From Ochotona curzoniae (lineage: Eukaryota > Chordata > Mammalia > Lagomorpha > Ochotonidae): a DNA stretch of 64,000 nucleotides. Of this stretch, positions 37,674 through 49,306 are shown one piece after another (within the stretch, counting starts at the first letter, position 1; each line of letters starts with the position of its first letter). Made by a program: the position numbers and the translations under genes. The DNA is taken from assembly GCF_017591425.1 (NCBI RefSeq), contig NW_024466512.1, positions 25,101,501-25,165,500 of the forward strand, read 5' to 3'. The notes beneath the pieces are model-generated. The model saw only the letters and a program-made list of their open reading frames with translations. It searched no databases and was not told the DNA's origin.

Positions 37674-40131
37674 CTAATTGGATGGAAGGAAACTGATGTG
37701 AGCAGGACTTGCACAGGTAGGGAGGGGTGGGTGAGGGGACCACTCCTTTATTAGAAGGCCTTGCTTGGGTAACATCACTTTGTGTTTTTTATTTATTTTT
37801 CTCTAAAAATTAAAAAAAAAATGGTCTCAGCAGGAAGCTTTAAAACTTGTTCACAAAAAGAAAAAGAAAAAAATAAAGAAAAAAAAAAGGAAAAAAGGAA
37901 AAAATAAAGGAAAAAGGAAAAAAAACAACAACCCAGGAGCTTTTTGGGCAAAGAAAAATTAAACCTGTTGGCTGGTCTCTGGTTGGGTTCACAAATTTTC
38001 GGAGAAAAAGTTTCGCGCAACTGTTTGAAAATAGCACTTTAATTATTAATTACAAAGTAATCATCAGTCTCCATAGATCTACACAGAATCGTGTTACCAA
38101 TGTGACGTTACCACTAAACAAGTACAGCAATAAAAGAGTAAGTCAAATGATTTATTTTAATAAAGTATATTTAATGTTCATTACAGCTAGCTATAAAACT
38201 GGAACTATTTACATTGCTGGAACCCACAGATGACTGCTCATTCATTCCCACAAACAAGTTGATATTCTTCATCAAAAATCAAACAATTCCAAATAACACC
38301 TCTTATTTTTCTTGGAAAAAATACACATATGTCAACCAGCTCCCCAAGGGAGTGGGGGGAAAAAGAACCAAAGACACGCTGTATTGTAACTTACCATATT
38401 TCTTCATTTTAAAGAAACTATGAGTTGCAGGCACATAAGTACTGTGATTTTCTATTTGAAATAATTCAAGCTTTTAAAAACTACCCTTTATTTCCCCCAA
38501 TATTTTGTTCCTTAAGTTCTACTCAAGGTAATTTCTTCTTGAAATACCAAACATCTCCTGAAATTTCAAGTGAACAGCTTTCAAATGATGTTTTAAAATG
38601 TCAACAACCTGCACCAAGTTCAATACCAGGTTTCAATTTTCATAGTAGGGAAAGATTATCAATATTAAGATCGGTGACTAACAAAGCATGCCCAAGGGAG
38701 AATGATTGTATCAGCTAGGTGAAAAAGTAGGACCTTGCCAAAACATTAAATCAGCTTTGCTCTTCAAAACTCTACAGTGATTGCCATTATCAGTAAGCCA
38801 TACAATAAGGAAAACACGGAATGTTTAACTGAAAGATGGGAGTATACTACTGCTTTTACACCTGTCTTCTGTAAAACAAACCCAGGTAAAAACTACTTTC
38901 AGAGTGGATAAACAGAGCTGTAACAACACAACACACAGACCTGGCAGGCAAATTCAAGGTGAATCTTAGGTAAGAGATTCATTTATATAGTCTGCATTTG
39001 GTTTCTTCTAAATGTATTTATTCCTAATTACAACTCAAGTTTGATATATAAAAGTAACCAAAGATCCGGGGTGATGTGACTTACATTTGTATAAACCATA
39101 GTGAAAACTAGTGCTAGTGGTTAAGATAAAAAAAATTAGTAAACTACGAAAAATGCATTAAGTTTTTAGAATGAGTAAAGAAAAAGAGAAAAAATATGAT
39201 GAAATTTTAGAGAAAAGAGGGTAATTTTAGAAGCTAGTAAAGAAACCCTGGAGTTTGAAGGTAATTAAGTTGGAAAAGGTTAATCATTCATAAAGGTTTT
39301 GATTATAAAACTGGTGACAGAAAACCATTTAGTGTACTTTTATTCCTTTAAAATACAATTAACTTGCTCATGTTGATGTTATAAAAGTATTACCTAATTT
39401 CAACCTATAAAACTAGTTTTTTATATGTAAAGTTGATTATAACACAATTTCACGAAAATGGCTTTCCACAGTGGTGTTTAAATACCTTAACTCTTGACTT
39501 TTCTAAGTATTTACTACATACACAGAGACAGATACTTTTTATACTTCAAAATTAAGTGGCTAGAGAATTCAGTATTGTCGGTTAAGAGTTACCAAAATTG
39601 AGCATGTAATAATGTTTAGATGGTCATCCATCAACATATACAACCAATTCTGGACTAAGAGACAAAGAAATATGTTTTCCAGAACTGCCACACAGAGTTA
39701 AAACTGCAGTTCATATCAACAAACAAAATCAAAACAAACAAAAATGAGCACATACATACAGAAGTCCCACTAGACATGTAGTTAAATAAACACTGGAACC
39801 TGATTTTCATTCAATAATACTGTCTTTGCTTCAAAACTCTGGAGTTTTTTAGCTTGGGTTTCACATTCCCAAACACTTAACAACAAAAATACAAGGACAT
39901 AATCTTGCTATAATATTATTTACTAAAATGCTAAATTAAAAAGACTGACCTATTTAAACAATTCTAGATTGCACAGATCACATTTCTACTTGATTAAATC
40001 ATTTTAAGGAAAGCTCACCTGTAAGACTGTTATTCTGAATGGTTGATGTTTAAAATGTACAAAGCAGATTGGCAACAATCTTTGACGAATAGCCCACATA
40101 ACAATGAAAGACTACAAGTACTTTCTCTTAC
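37674..40131 (-). other. LCOR: LCOR intron
   Basis: This lies between the VLDLST exon (donor GG|GTAAGAG at 40131) and the psq exon. An A/G-rich low-complexity stretch occupies about 37855-37930. No other element is recognisable. Confidence 0.8.
37853..37930. repeat. A-rich low-complexity tract
   Basis: Runs of A interrupted by single G, GG or T (AAAAAGAAAAAG and AAGGAAAAAAGGA patterns). On the minus strand, the transcribed sense of LCOR, this is a T/C-rich tract about 180 bp upstream of the psq exon's acceptor region on the downstream side of the genome map. No coding value. Confidence 0.8.
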
Positions 40132-40225
40132 CCGTTCCCTGGAGTAGTGGAGCAGCCAGCAGAATGGCTCAGGGAAGTGCTCCCAGCACAAGGACTTTTT
40201 TTAGTGGACAGATCAAGTACACCGT
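40132..40225 (-). CDS. LCOR: LCOR exon with second CtBP-binding motif (VLDLST)
   Basis: This 94-bp exon was absent from frame-based searches because it has no start codon. The acceptor CTCCACAG lies at 40226 and the donor GG|GTAAGAG at 40131. Joined to the preceding G it reads DGVLDLSTKKSPCAGS, then TSLSHSAGCSTTPGN and a Gly codon left open after GG. VLDLST is the second CtBP-binding PxDLS-type motif of LCOR. The exon starts in phase 1 and ends in phase 2, and it feeds both terminal exons. Confidence 0.95.
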
Positions 40226-42824
40226 CTGTGGAGACACAAGCACACACCTAAAGTTGTCAAAAACTAGGCGCAAGTGCACACTGAATAGGTTAAAAGTGAA
40301 AATGGAACAGGCTCAGCAGATACAGCAGTATAACATCACTCAATTCAATACAACCAGAATATTTTCCCTCTTGAAATGACATTAATTTAGTAAGCATGTT
40401 ATATCTAATATTTTTAAGGGGTTTACTAATAAGGTAACCAGAAAAAGTAAAACATATTACAGAGATATTAAAGGACTGAAGTATTAGAAACAACAGGCAT
40501 AAAGTTTTTCCAAGAATTTTAGACTTTATGTTCTAAACATATGGATCAAATTGTGTTTTTAATGCCTCATAATATCATTCGAACAAAAAAACTAAGTTTT
40601 TCAAGAACTCTGAGTTGTACCTTAGACTCACAAAGTACATTAAACTTGGATGTGAAACCGTTAAGATAAAACAATCTCTAAATGTTTAGATTAAATTACC
40701 AGTATATACACTAAACAAAGTAGTTTGCAAGAAGTATGTCCTTATTGTTTTTTGGACATATTTACAAAAAAAAAAAAGACTTCAGTTAAATCTCTAAGGG
40801 GAAATTTGGAAATTTGCATATTTTAAATTTAATTTCTGAAATTTTTCAATTAAAAAAGTGTTACAAATTGTAGGGCAATGTTTAAAGAATAATGCAACAA
40901 TCCTGGCACTAATGAGAGTTTGGGAGTGTAACCTGAAAGCTAGATCAAATCACAAATTCATATTATTGTAACATTTGAAACCTTTCCTTTTCCTCAAAAA
41001 CATTTTACCCATTTATAGACATACCTACAAAAGAAATCTTACCTCCCCGCCCCAAAAAAGAAATTTCATAACTTGAACAACTTTTAAAGCTGCCATTCTG
41101 CTCAACATTAACAAAGCAAGATACTACGCAATGTTTCTGATTGTCAGTTTGCCAACAGAAAAGTGCTGCTACCTAGTAGTAATAAAAATCACCTTGGGAT
41201 AAGATCTATTTGTATCTGAGGACAATCTCCTTGTTTCGGGCCGTTAGAACCAAGTATCTATTAGATCTCTACTGAGCAAATGCATTGCTTAAAAATATTT
41301 CTAACTGAAGGCAGTGTTATTTAATGACTTCAAGATCAATTTGAAATTGTATCAAATTAGCAACTTATTTTAAGTCTATGTCTCAAAATACTGCAATTTA
41401 AGTTGGAAGCTCTAAAATTAAGACAGTGTTATAAGAATTTTATTTCATACATGCTATTGTATTTTTCAAACTTTTCTTGATAAGAGTTTGCTGCCATGCT
41501 AAATTAAACCGAATGTTATCACTATATACTAACTTTAATTATCAGTATTTTATACCTCTACGATGTCATTTTATTACAAACCTAAAACTTTTGATGCAAT
41601 ATTCGCAACAAAGAGGTTTTTTTTTAATGGAAACTATCTTTTTGTAGTGAAGAATTAAAGAATACAATCTTCAATAAAACAGAAAAGTCACAGCTCTGCA
41701 AATGTGGTAGCGACTGACTACTGTGAACATAAAAACTGGCAGGCCTCCCATACAGACTTGTCAAAACTTACAGGACACGGGGAAAAAGCAAAGAAAAACA
41801 ACTCAAAGAATACTTTTTTAGTAAGCAATAACATCTGAGTATTCCATTAAACATAAAAAAAAAAAAAAACAGAAAATGCAAAGATCATCCTTTAAGGAGG
41901 TTCTTTAAATTATTTACTTTCAAAATAAATATGTACTAATCTCCAGTGAATTCATACATCTTATAATCTTTCCAAAATAAGTAATTTTTGGGATTTCAAA
42001 AAAATCTTAGTATAAACACTAATAAAATAAAATCTTAGTATAAACACTATTAATTTCTAATTTGTCGCGATTCAAACAATAGCTGAACGGAAACGCTCAC
42101 TTCATCTATATGAAATTAAAAGTAAAAAGAGATCACACAGTAACAGGATTATGTAATGTATTTAAGATAATAAACACGTAGAGACTGATTCAAAAAGTAT
42201 AAGCTAAGCAAAACCAGTAACTCCTAACCTATTCACTTAATGTGGGTCTTTATCAATAAATCCCTTTTGGAAACATTTTAAGGCTAGCTCTTAATACAGC
42301 ACATTTGTATTTTTGTTTTGGTGTTTATAAAACATTAAAAACATTGTTAATACTTAAAGTATTAAACATCCCTTAATGGTTCTTCTAAAAAGCTGCAAAT
42401 ATATATTTTTTCCTCATGAACTCATTTGCAGATTATCATTTCTATATAACAGGTAAAGGTGTTATTTCTCAGGTAGACACATTGAAGGATAAGGGGAGAA
42501 ACTATTTTAAAGGAGCTTTTATAAAAAGGGCATGACAATATTCTGAAAAGTGAAAAATGCTCTTAAAATCAAATAACATAAAGATGAGGAATAACTATAA
42601 CCACCTGACTTTCCTTGGTGGTAGATCCATAATAACTATACAGCTAATGGGTAAGGTTTTAACACTAGATCTCTACCTTTCCATTATTGCAGTCAGGAAT
42701 AAATTAAGATTTACAACATTTAAAATTTTATTCTTGCTGCTGGGTCGCTTTTTATCAGTATTTTTTTTCTCCCCAAATCAAAGTTTTCTGATTGGATAGA
42801 GGAGACCTTGACGTTCCACCATAC
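40226..42824 (-). other. LCOR: LCOR intron
   Basis: AT-rich, with no exon or SINE recognised. It contains a small 28-bp tandem duplication at 42001-42056. Confidence 0.8.
42001..42050. repeat. 28-bp tandem duplication
   Basis: AAAATCTTAGTATAAACACT occurs at 42001 and again at 42029, with AATAAAAT between the copies and AT after the second. Confidence 0.9.
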
Positions 42825-43112
42825 CTTGTTCGCTAGGTTCTGACTGAGACTTTCTGACAGTAAGGTCCAGAGGTGAGTCTTGGTCAGCCATGAGAAGTTT
42901 GCTGAGCACAGGGTTCTGAGTAGTTGCAGCCGTGGGAGAGGTGGTGACTGGAGATGCTTTCGGCAGGCTTTGGTTCTTTGTGCTATTGGGCTGGCTGGGG
43001 TCCTGAGTAGAGCTATTTTTTGAGGTATATTCAGCAGCAAATTGTTGGATCATTCGCTGCATGATCTCACGGGCCACTAGGGGAATATTGGGGTCGGAGA
43101 CCCAGGGACTTT
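42825..43112 (-). CDS. LCOR: LCOR exon with classical ATG, NR box and first CtBP motif
   Basis: This 288-bp exon has its acceptor CTGTTTACAG at 43113 and its donor CAAG|GTATGG at 42824. The classical start ATG is 43062-43060 (MQRMIQQFAAEYTSKNSS). The frame is open upstream of it through ESPWVSDPNIPLVAREI and joins the previous exon without a stop, so the ATG may be internal in some transcripts. VLSKLL contains the LxxLL nuclear-receptor box (LSKLL), and DSPLDLTVRK is the first CtBP-binding motif. The exon ends in phase 1 (SEQ plus G), joining AC of the next exon to make Asp. The M-A-R-E-I reading at 43077 begins at a GTG codon and is not a natural start. Confidence 0.96.
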
Positions 43113-43599
43113 CTGTAAACAGAGATTTATTTACTTTTAAAGTGGGACAATGTACTAAAAAAAAAAAAAAATACAGCTTTCAAGCAAACATAAAATTCCA
43201 GTTTATTTTTTTTTGCAAATACAATATCCTGAAAATAGTATTCACCCTCTGACTTACACTTTTAATCTCTAAAATTTTGAGTTGCAGATTTTTAAAAATA
43301 AAACTTTCACAAAAAATATTTCTGAACATATCCCCCTCCCCACAGGTTTATGGAATTTTAAAAAGGGATGACAGAAGTCAAGATTATGGGCAAGAATCAC
43401 TTACCTGATGCAGAAATCTCAAAGCCCTTATCTTAGGAAATAATTACTGCCTTGACAAAACCTATTGATCCTACACACTCTCCTAGATTTTCCCTTAGCC
43501 ACTGCTGCCTAAGTTGTTCCACATGGGGTTCAACATGAGTGCTTAATTTCCTTCCTGCTAGAGCCTGAGGATATGTCAAGGTTATAGAAGGAGATATTT

Positions 43600-43790
43600 A
43601 AAGATCCATGACAGGCTACAGCAATAGTTTTCACACATCATTATCATCAAATTTACTTTGAAAGAAGCTTGTAAAAGCAGACTTAAACCTATTATTCTCA
43701 GATGGGGGTCTTAAGAACTGACATTTCTAACACCCTGCTATATGCTACTGATGATAGAGATTACAACTTGAGAACCCATGGGCTAGTTTG
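43600..43790 (+). mobile_element. MER5A-like hAT-Charlie relic
   Basis: The order CAGCAATAGTTTTCACACAT, GAAGCTTGTAAAAGCAGA, AACTGACATTTCTAACACC, CTGATGATAGAG and CTTGAGAACCCATGGGCTAG follows the MER5A pattern (agtggttctcaaactt...gcttgttaaaa...gcatttctaacaag...tttgagaaccactg). Strongly diverged. Confidence 0.65.
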
Positions 43791-44794
43791 TTTACTGAAA
43801 ACAAAAATCTTAAGACTACATATTTTCCATAAATTCTTTAAATACATCCTGCCTATTATTACAACTGCTGGGGTAGTGATGAAATAACATTCATGTTGTT
43901 AATTTCTAGTCAAGTGTGAAGTTTAAAACAGACCATATGAACTCAATAAATAAAACTGGCTACCAGGGAAGATCCTGAAGGTCAAATGGGGAAGAACTGA
44001 CAATCATCACAATATCCCTGTTATCAGAACACTGTAAGTCCATCACAGAAATGGAGCTTCTGAAAGCAGAGATTTTGCTTAAGTCTCGATCGGTGCAAAG
44101 TATGCATTAACTTTTCTGTGAGAAATTCCTGGGGTCAATCAAATCAATCACCATCTAATACTTTTCTTAAAAAGCAAATGAGCATTGTGCTTTGAAGGGC
44201 AAATGGCCTCTACAAATCTGTACAGATAGTAAGTGATAGGCCACTGATCTTATAATGCTGCACCTGTAACTCACTCTTTTCTACTGCATTCCTGTTGCCT
44301 TGACTTTTTGTAAACGGGAACATGGAAGGAACTCAAGAGGCTGATTTATAAGGCTGAAGAACTGACTCTCACTACTACTAAAACCTGAAACATATCATCT
44401 GAGACTCATACGACTCTTAAAACAAATCATTTTTTCCATGAAGGACCACAGTCAACACCAGAAAAAGTCACAGTATTTGTCTTATCCTTTGGAATTTAAA
44501 AAATCTTGCCGAGTCAACATTTTTGCCTTACTAAGAACCAATTATAACTCCATTTTCCTCCCTATAAAACAGACTATAAGCATTCTACATGATTTCATAA
44601 AAAAAAAATTTTAAGGTTTTGCAGTTCCTATAATTATGGAGTGATTCCTCAGAATGTTTTTCAAACATTTTAGTCATGATTTTTTTTCATTTCTCTACCC
44701 ACAGATTTTTTAGAATCTCTTTTGAAATATTTCTTCCCAATGTATTTTCCAATTCACAGACATTTAACTGTCTAGTTAACATCCCTTTTCAGAG

Positions 44795-45003
44795 GTTGGC
44801 CATTTGAGCAGTGCATTAAGCTGCCTCTTGCCTCCCATGATGGAGCGTTGGCTGTTTCACTTCCAATCTGACTTCATGCTAAGGAGCCTGAAAAGGCAAT
44901 AACTTGGCTATTTCAGACATTTGGCAGAGTGAAGAATTAAATAAGAGTTCTCTGCTTCTGTCTTTGTCACTCTTTCAAATAAATAAAATACATGTTTTCT
45001 AAA
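44795..45003 (+). mobile_element. Lagomorph C-type SINE, internally shortened
   Basis: CATTAAGCTGCCTCTTGCC and the 3' end with (AAAT)n tail are present. The middle, from GGCCTGG to GAAGCTCC, is lost. Confidence 0.7.
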
Positions 45004-45012
45004 ATCAAAAGC

Positions 45013-45305
45013 CACTGGGGCAGAATGGTGGCTTAACAGGCTAATCTTCTGCCTTGCAAGGTGGGAATCCCCCCATACTCCTCTGCTTCCAATCCAGCTT
45101 CATGCTTATGGTATGGTTACACATCAATGGATGGTTCAAGGCCTTGGGACCCTCAACTCATGTGAGAAACCCAAAAAAAGCTCCTGGCCTTGGATAAGCT
45201 CAGGATAGCCACTGCAATCATTTGGGGGAGTGAACCAGTGGATCTTTATCTCCTTTTCTCTGTAAAATCTGTCTTTCAAATAAAAAGCTTAAATAAATCT
45301 TAAAA
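45013..45305 (+). mobile_element. Lagomorph C-type SINE (GGCTTAACAGGCTAATC subtype)
   Basis: It begins GGGGCAGAATGGTGGCTTAA and CAGGCTAATCTTCTGCC, a head closer to the rabbit-like C repeat than the neighbouring copies. The tail is TCTGTCTTTCAAATAAA. Confidence 0.8.
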
Positions 45306-45488
45306 TTTCAAATTTTAATGTATTAATGAACTATTTTCCTCTTGAAAAGTTAGGTGATATTAATATAAAGAGGATCTTCCAATCTGGGGAAAATGAAATA
45401 ATTTATGATTTACTGCTGTGTTTAACAAGCATTAAGAAATATCATTTGAAGCTGCATGGAGAGTCAAAGATCGGAAGCATTATCTTTT

Positions 45489-45684
45489 AGATTTAAATGC
45501 CTATGCCCGCAACGATGGACATATGACTGAGTATGAAGAACTATATGTTAGTAATGATATAGAGGAGCTGGAGGGGGGGTATTGGGGAGGGGGTAAGGGA
45601 ATATGGAACTGTATCATAAAATGATAGCAATAATAATAAAATGTAAAAAAAAACCTAAAAAAACAAAAAAGATTTAAATGCCTA
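45489..45684 (+). mobile_element. Very short 5'-truncated L1 insertion with target-site duplication
   Basis: The segment 45504-45669 is bounded by perfect 15-bp copies of AGATTTAAATGCCTA (45489-45503 and 45670-45684). Inside are a G-rich polypurine stretch (GGAGGGGGGGTATTGGGGAG), a run of AATAAT, AATAAAATG and an A-rich tail, as in an L1 3'UTR. Only about 166 bp was inserted. L1 identity is inferred from the G-tract, tail and duplication. Confidence 0.75.
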
Positions 45685-46124
45685 AAGCATAGCCTGCCTC
45701 TTTCCTGAAGGACTAATGCAATCGTCAGATGGAACATGTGCGGGGTTTATGAAAGGTATCTCTTCATTTAAATTTCTACATCTTTACAAAGTTTTCTACA
45801 CACATGTACTTAAAAATACAACATTTCTGGGCAATGTCTAGGGAAATGCCTAGGGAAACACAACTGAGTCAAATAAAAGGCAAATCAAATCAAAATACAA
45901 CTACAGAAAAACATGCCAAAGCTGAATCACAGCCATGTAAGTATTTTTAAGAGCAAATCTGACTTTCAGAAGTTGGTATTGTGGCATGTGACAAAGCAAG
46001 GTTAAAAACAATATGAATATGACAGCTGTGGAAGGTATACACGAAGGCCTACTTCTGATGCATCTGTATATTCTTATCTAAAACAAGTAATATGCAACAC
46101 TTAGTGGAAAGATCTAAATCCAAG

Positions 46125-46400
46125 CATCTTAATATTAAATGTTCTTACTCAAAGATCTGAAATCCAAACTGATCCAAATAACCAAAACCTAACTTTCCTG
46201 AGTGCCAATTTGCTGTCACAAAGGTTTGGATTTTGGAACATTTAGGACTTCATTTAGGACTAGGGATGCCCAACTGGTAAAAAAAACAAACAAAAATAAA
46301 AAAACAATACAAATATTAAAAATATTCAAAAAACCTGAAAAGTTCCCAAATCTGAAACATTTCTGGTCCCAAGCATTTTGGATAACATCAACCTACACTC
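46125..46400. mobile_element. Tigger-like DNA transposon pieces
   Basis: A palindromic piece (about 46130-46280) has AAAGATCTGAAATCC near one end and GGATTTTGGAACATTT with AGGGATGCCCAACTGGTA at the other. A second fragment holds AAACATTTCTGGTCCCAAGC and TTTTGGATAACATCAACCT. They are related to the copy at 20.24 kb. The open frame crossing this area (46202-46777) is only repeat sequence. Confidence 0.55.
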
Positions 46401-46619
46401 ACAAAAGGTTTCCTCCTAGACTAATCTTTGTTACATTCAAGAACACTGAATATTACTTTCAGAGTACCGATCCCTATCTTTTAGATATTTCAAACATGAT
46501 GAATAAAAATATAGAAAACATCAACACACTAGGCAAGAAAGAGAGAAATTTCAAGTTCAAAGCAGCCAGTTTTCTGAGCACTGCATTCCAGTACACCAAC
46601 AAATACAAAAACTTCCATA

Positions 46620-46850
46620 GAACAGCTTGTGCAACACATCCGATTAAGCTGCCACTAAGTGCCTGGCCAGGCCCCTCAAGTCCCAGCTGCTCTTCTTCTG
46701 ACAGACACGTGAGAAAGCAGCTCCATGTGGGAAGCTCCGATGGAGCCCCAGTCTTCAGGATTTGGCCAGTACAATAGTTGTGGCCATTGAATGTGAATGA
46801 ACAGACGGAGGATCCCTACCACCTGTCTTCAAATAAATAAATCTTAACAA
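46620..46850 (+). mobile_element. Lagomorph C-type SINE, shortened
   Basis: GATTAAGCTGCCACTAAGTG, CAAGTCCCAGCTGCTC and an AATAAATAAATCTTAAC tail are recognisable. The central part is shortened. Confidence 0.7.
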
Positions 46851-47989
46851 CAACAACAACTACTCTCTAAAAATTATTTCCTCAAAGGTCTTATTTCTAA
46901 ACAAGAAAACTTCTAAGAAAAGTTTTTCCTCTATGACAAACGGATGTCACTAATAGAGAAGACAATGGAATCCCTCTATAGGAATCTGTTTATGACTGAC
47001 CTTATTTAGTGGATTGAATAGAATTTTTCTCCCCATACCGGCCATAACCAGTCTCTATTACATGTCAGACTATGGGGCTACCTAATCCTGTAACTTCCAA
47101 TCACAAGCAGAAATAAACCTTTCTTTCTTAAAGATCCACTTCTCAAGTTTTAGTTTAACAAAAAGCAAAATAGTACACAGATGAAAAGTTGTTCCTCCGT
47201 GGAAGTTAGGGAAAGGAGTTCCTCTTTTCAGATAATGAAGCTTATTACATGATACCACACCAAAGACCCTGAATATGTCCTAAAAGGAGCTGAAAATAGT
47301 TCCTTTGTTTAAATTCAGAGAACAACTCTAACAGTTGCTTATACCTTAAAAGTAAAATGTTTTAATAAAACAATTAGGAAAATGTCTACATTTAAGGTAA
47401 ATTTGGAATTCAAAACACTTTCTGAAAACAGTAAGATGAGGATGGCAAATTTAGTTGGAACATTTAAATCAGAGTCCTAGTGGGTATTAAAAGAAAAATA
47501 GGGGTGTATTAAAATTTAGTTTTGCATAGGAATCTAAAAAGAAATGCAAAGAAAAAGTTCCATTAGAAAAAATAATCCTTACATACTTTCAATTTGATAG
47601 AGCACTTTACTATATGCCACTATCTGAAAACACTGATCAAATCATGTTGAAGTGCAAATGTTATGCCAATCAGAATCAGTAATTATTGTTTCAATCACTG
47701 TACAAGATCAAAACACACCCTCCATACATCAAAATAATTTGGAAAATTTCCAGAGGAATGAGTGGCATAAATGAAGACAAACAGAGAAATATTTTATCAC
47801 TAAGTCTCTTGAAAACTACATAAAAATAATCCAAATTATCAACTATGTAAAAAATTATTTTTTCAGAACCTACTCTGGTCCACCTGCATTTTTAAACAAG
47901 AGGAAAAGTATGATTAAGAATTACAGATTCATTTTAGAAAAGAATTTCTTGGAAGTAAATAAATAGTGATCATGAAAGAAAGTTTCAGG

Positions 47990-48308
47990 AACAACACCAG
48001 AGCCATAAGCAGTAGCTAAAACTTTGTGTTGAATGCACCATGATCCCATAGGGATAGGGATGCCAGTTGGAGACCCAGCTGTTTTCACTTCACATTCAGC
48101 CCTTGTATGTGGCCTGGGAAAGCAGTAGAGGATGGCCCAAAGCACTGAGACCCCACAAAAGAAGCTCCTGGATCCTGGCTTTGGATCAGCTCAGCTCTGA
48201 CCATGACTGTCACTTGGGTAGTGAACCAGCAGACGGAAGATCTTTCTGTCTTTCCTTGTCTCTGTGAATCTGCCTTTGCAATAAAAATAAATCTTAAAGA
48301 AAAAAAAG
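47990..48308 (+). mobile_element. Lagomorph C-type SINE
   Basis: GATCCCATAGGGATAGGGAT, GGCCTGGGAAAGCAGTAGAG, GAAGCTCCTGGATCCTGGCT and GTGAACCAGCAGACGGAAG precede an A-rich tail. Confidence 0.85.
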
Positions 48309-48372
48309 TTTCAAGTAGCAATTATAATCAGGGACAAAAAAATCAAATCTCTCCATGAAGAATTTCTAAATT

Positions 48373-48713
48373 AGGGCTTGGAGGTGTGACCTAGCAGCTC
48401 AAGTCCTCGCCTTGAATACACCAGGATCCCATATGGGTGCCGGTTCTAGTCCCAGCAGCTCCACTTCCCATCCAGCTCCCTGCTTGTGGCCTGGAAAAGT
48501 AGTCAAAGGTGGCCCAAAGCCTTGGGAACCTGCACCCATGTGGGAGACCTGGAGGAGGTTCCTGGATCCTGGCTCTGGATTGGCGCAACACCGTCCGTTG
48601 TGATCACTTGGGGAGTGAATCATCAAATGGAAGATCTTCCTCTTTGTCTCTCCTCCTCTATGTATATCTGTCCTTGTAATAAAAATAAATAAATCTTAAA
48701 AAAAAAAAAAAGA
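48373..48713 (+). mobile_element. Lagomorph C-type SINE (pika-like, fairly young)
   Basis: A full-length copy runs from GGGCTTGGAGGTGTGACC, through CAAGTCCTCGCCTTGAATAC and GGATCCCATATGGGTGCCGG, to GTGAATCATCAAATGGAAG and a long A-tail. It is very similar to the copy at 51.06 kb, including the unusual TTGAATACACC head, so the two share a recent source or subfamily. Confidence 0.9.
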
Positions 48714-48895
48714 AGCTGCTGGTTCTGACTCTGGAGGAGCCCAGCTGTGGCCAATGTGGCCATCTGGGGAGTGAATCAGCAGATGGACGATCTCTCTCAA
48801 GACCCACATCTCTCTCTTCTCCTCTGTGCCTGTCTCGTTAGGTTTCCACTCCTAACTCTGTGTTTTCCCAAAACAAAAGTAAATAAATAAATCTT
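48714..48895 (+). mobile_element. 3' half of another C-type SINE
   Basis: It picks up at GAAGCTGCTGGTTCTGACTC and ends in AAGTAAATAAATAAATCTT. It follows directly on the A-tail of the preceding SINE. Confidence 0.75.
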
Positions 48896-49306
48896 AAATT
48901 CTAGTGAAAACGGCCAACTATGAGAGAAGAGAAAGTTTAACAAATTTATTTTAAATTATAGTTAATAACAGTTTCTGTACAATGAAACTTCAGAATTACT
49001 TAAATTCTAGAGTTAGTTTTCTGATTCTCAATAATCAATACTATTTATAAGCGAAGATTTGCCTAACAAAATATTGTACCAAGACCTTACAATTTTCAGA
49101 ATTTCCTGATTTTTTGAACTATGTAAAACTCCCCATCACCATCATTTCAGGGCATTTCATCCTATTGCAAATTTAACTCACCAAAAACAAAGAAAAATAT
49201 AAAGCAAATAATCAATTAAGAACAAATGTTTAAGAATGACTTTATGAGAGTGAAATGTAGGAGAATTAATATTAGATGCTAAATGTCATTCTTCACTGAA
49301 ACCAAC

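Larger units (their letters stand above)
43113..49306 (-). other. LCOR: LCOR intron
   Basis: The donor AAAAG|GTTGG lies at 49306 and the acceptor at 43113. It contains an MER5A-like relic (43.6 kb), several C-type SINEs from 44.8 kb, a short L1 insertion (45.5 kb) and a Tigger-like piece (46.1-46.4 kb). No further coding exon was found. Confidence 0.75.

Noticed and set aside
37674..37714. ATG-initiated extension of the psq exon (MQVLLTSV...)
   Set aside because: It lies within the intron, and the CCAATTAG acceptor and phase agreement fix the exon at 37673.
46202..46777. 191-codon plus-strand frame
   Set aside because: It runs through a Tigger-like repeat and a SINE, with low-complexity Lys/Asn stretches and no homology.
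46930..47160. Possible LTR ending near the AATAAACC at 47.11 kb
   Set aside because: The AATAAA and C/T-rich end are suggestive, but I could not match the body to a family.
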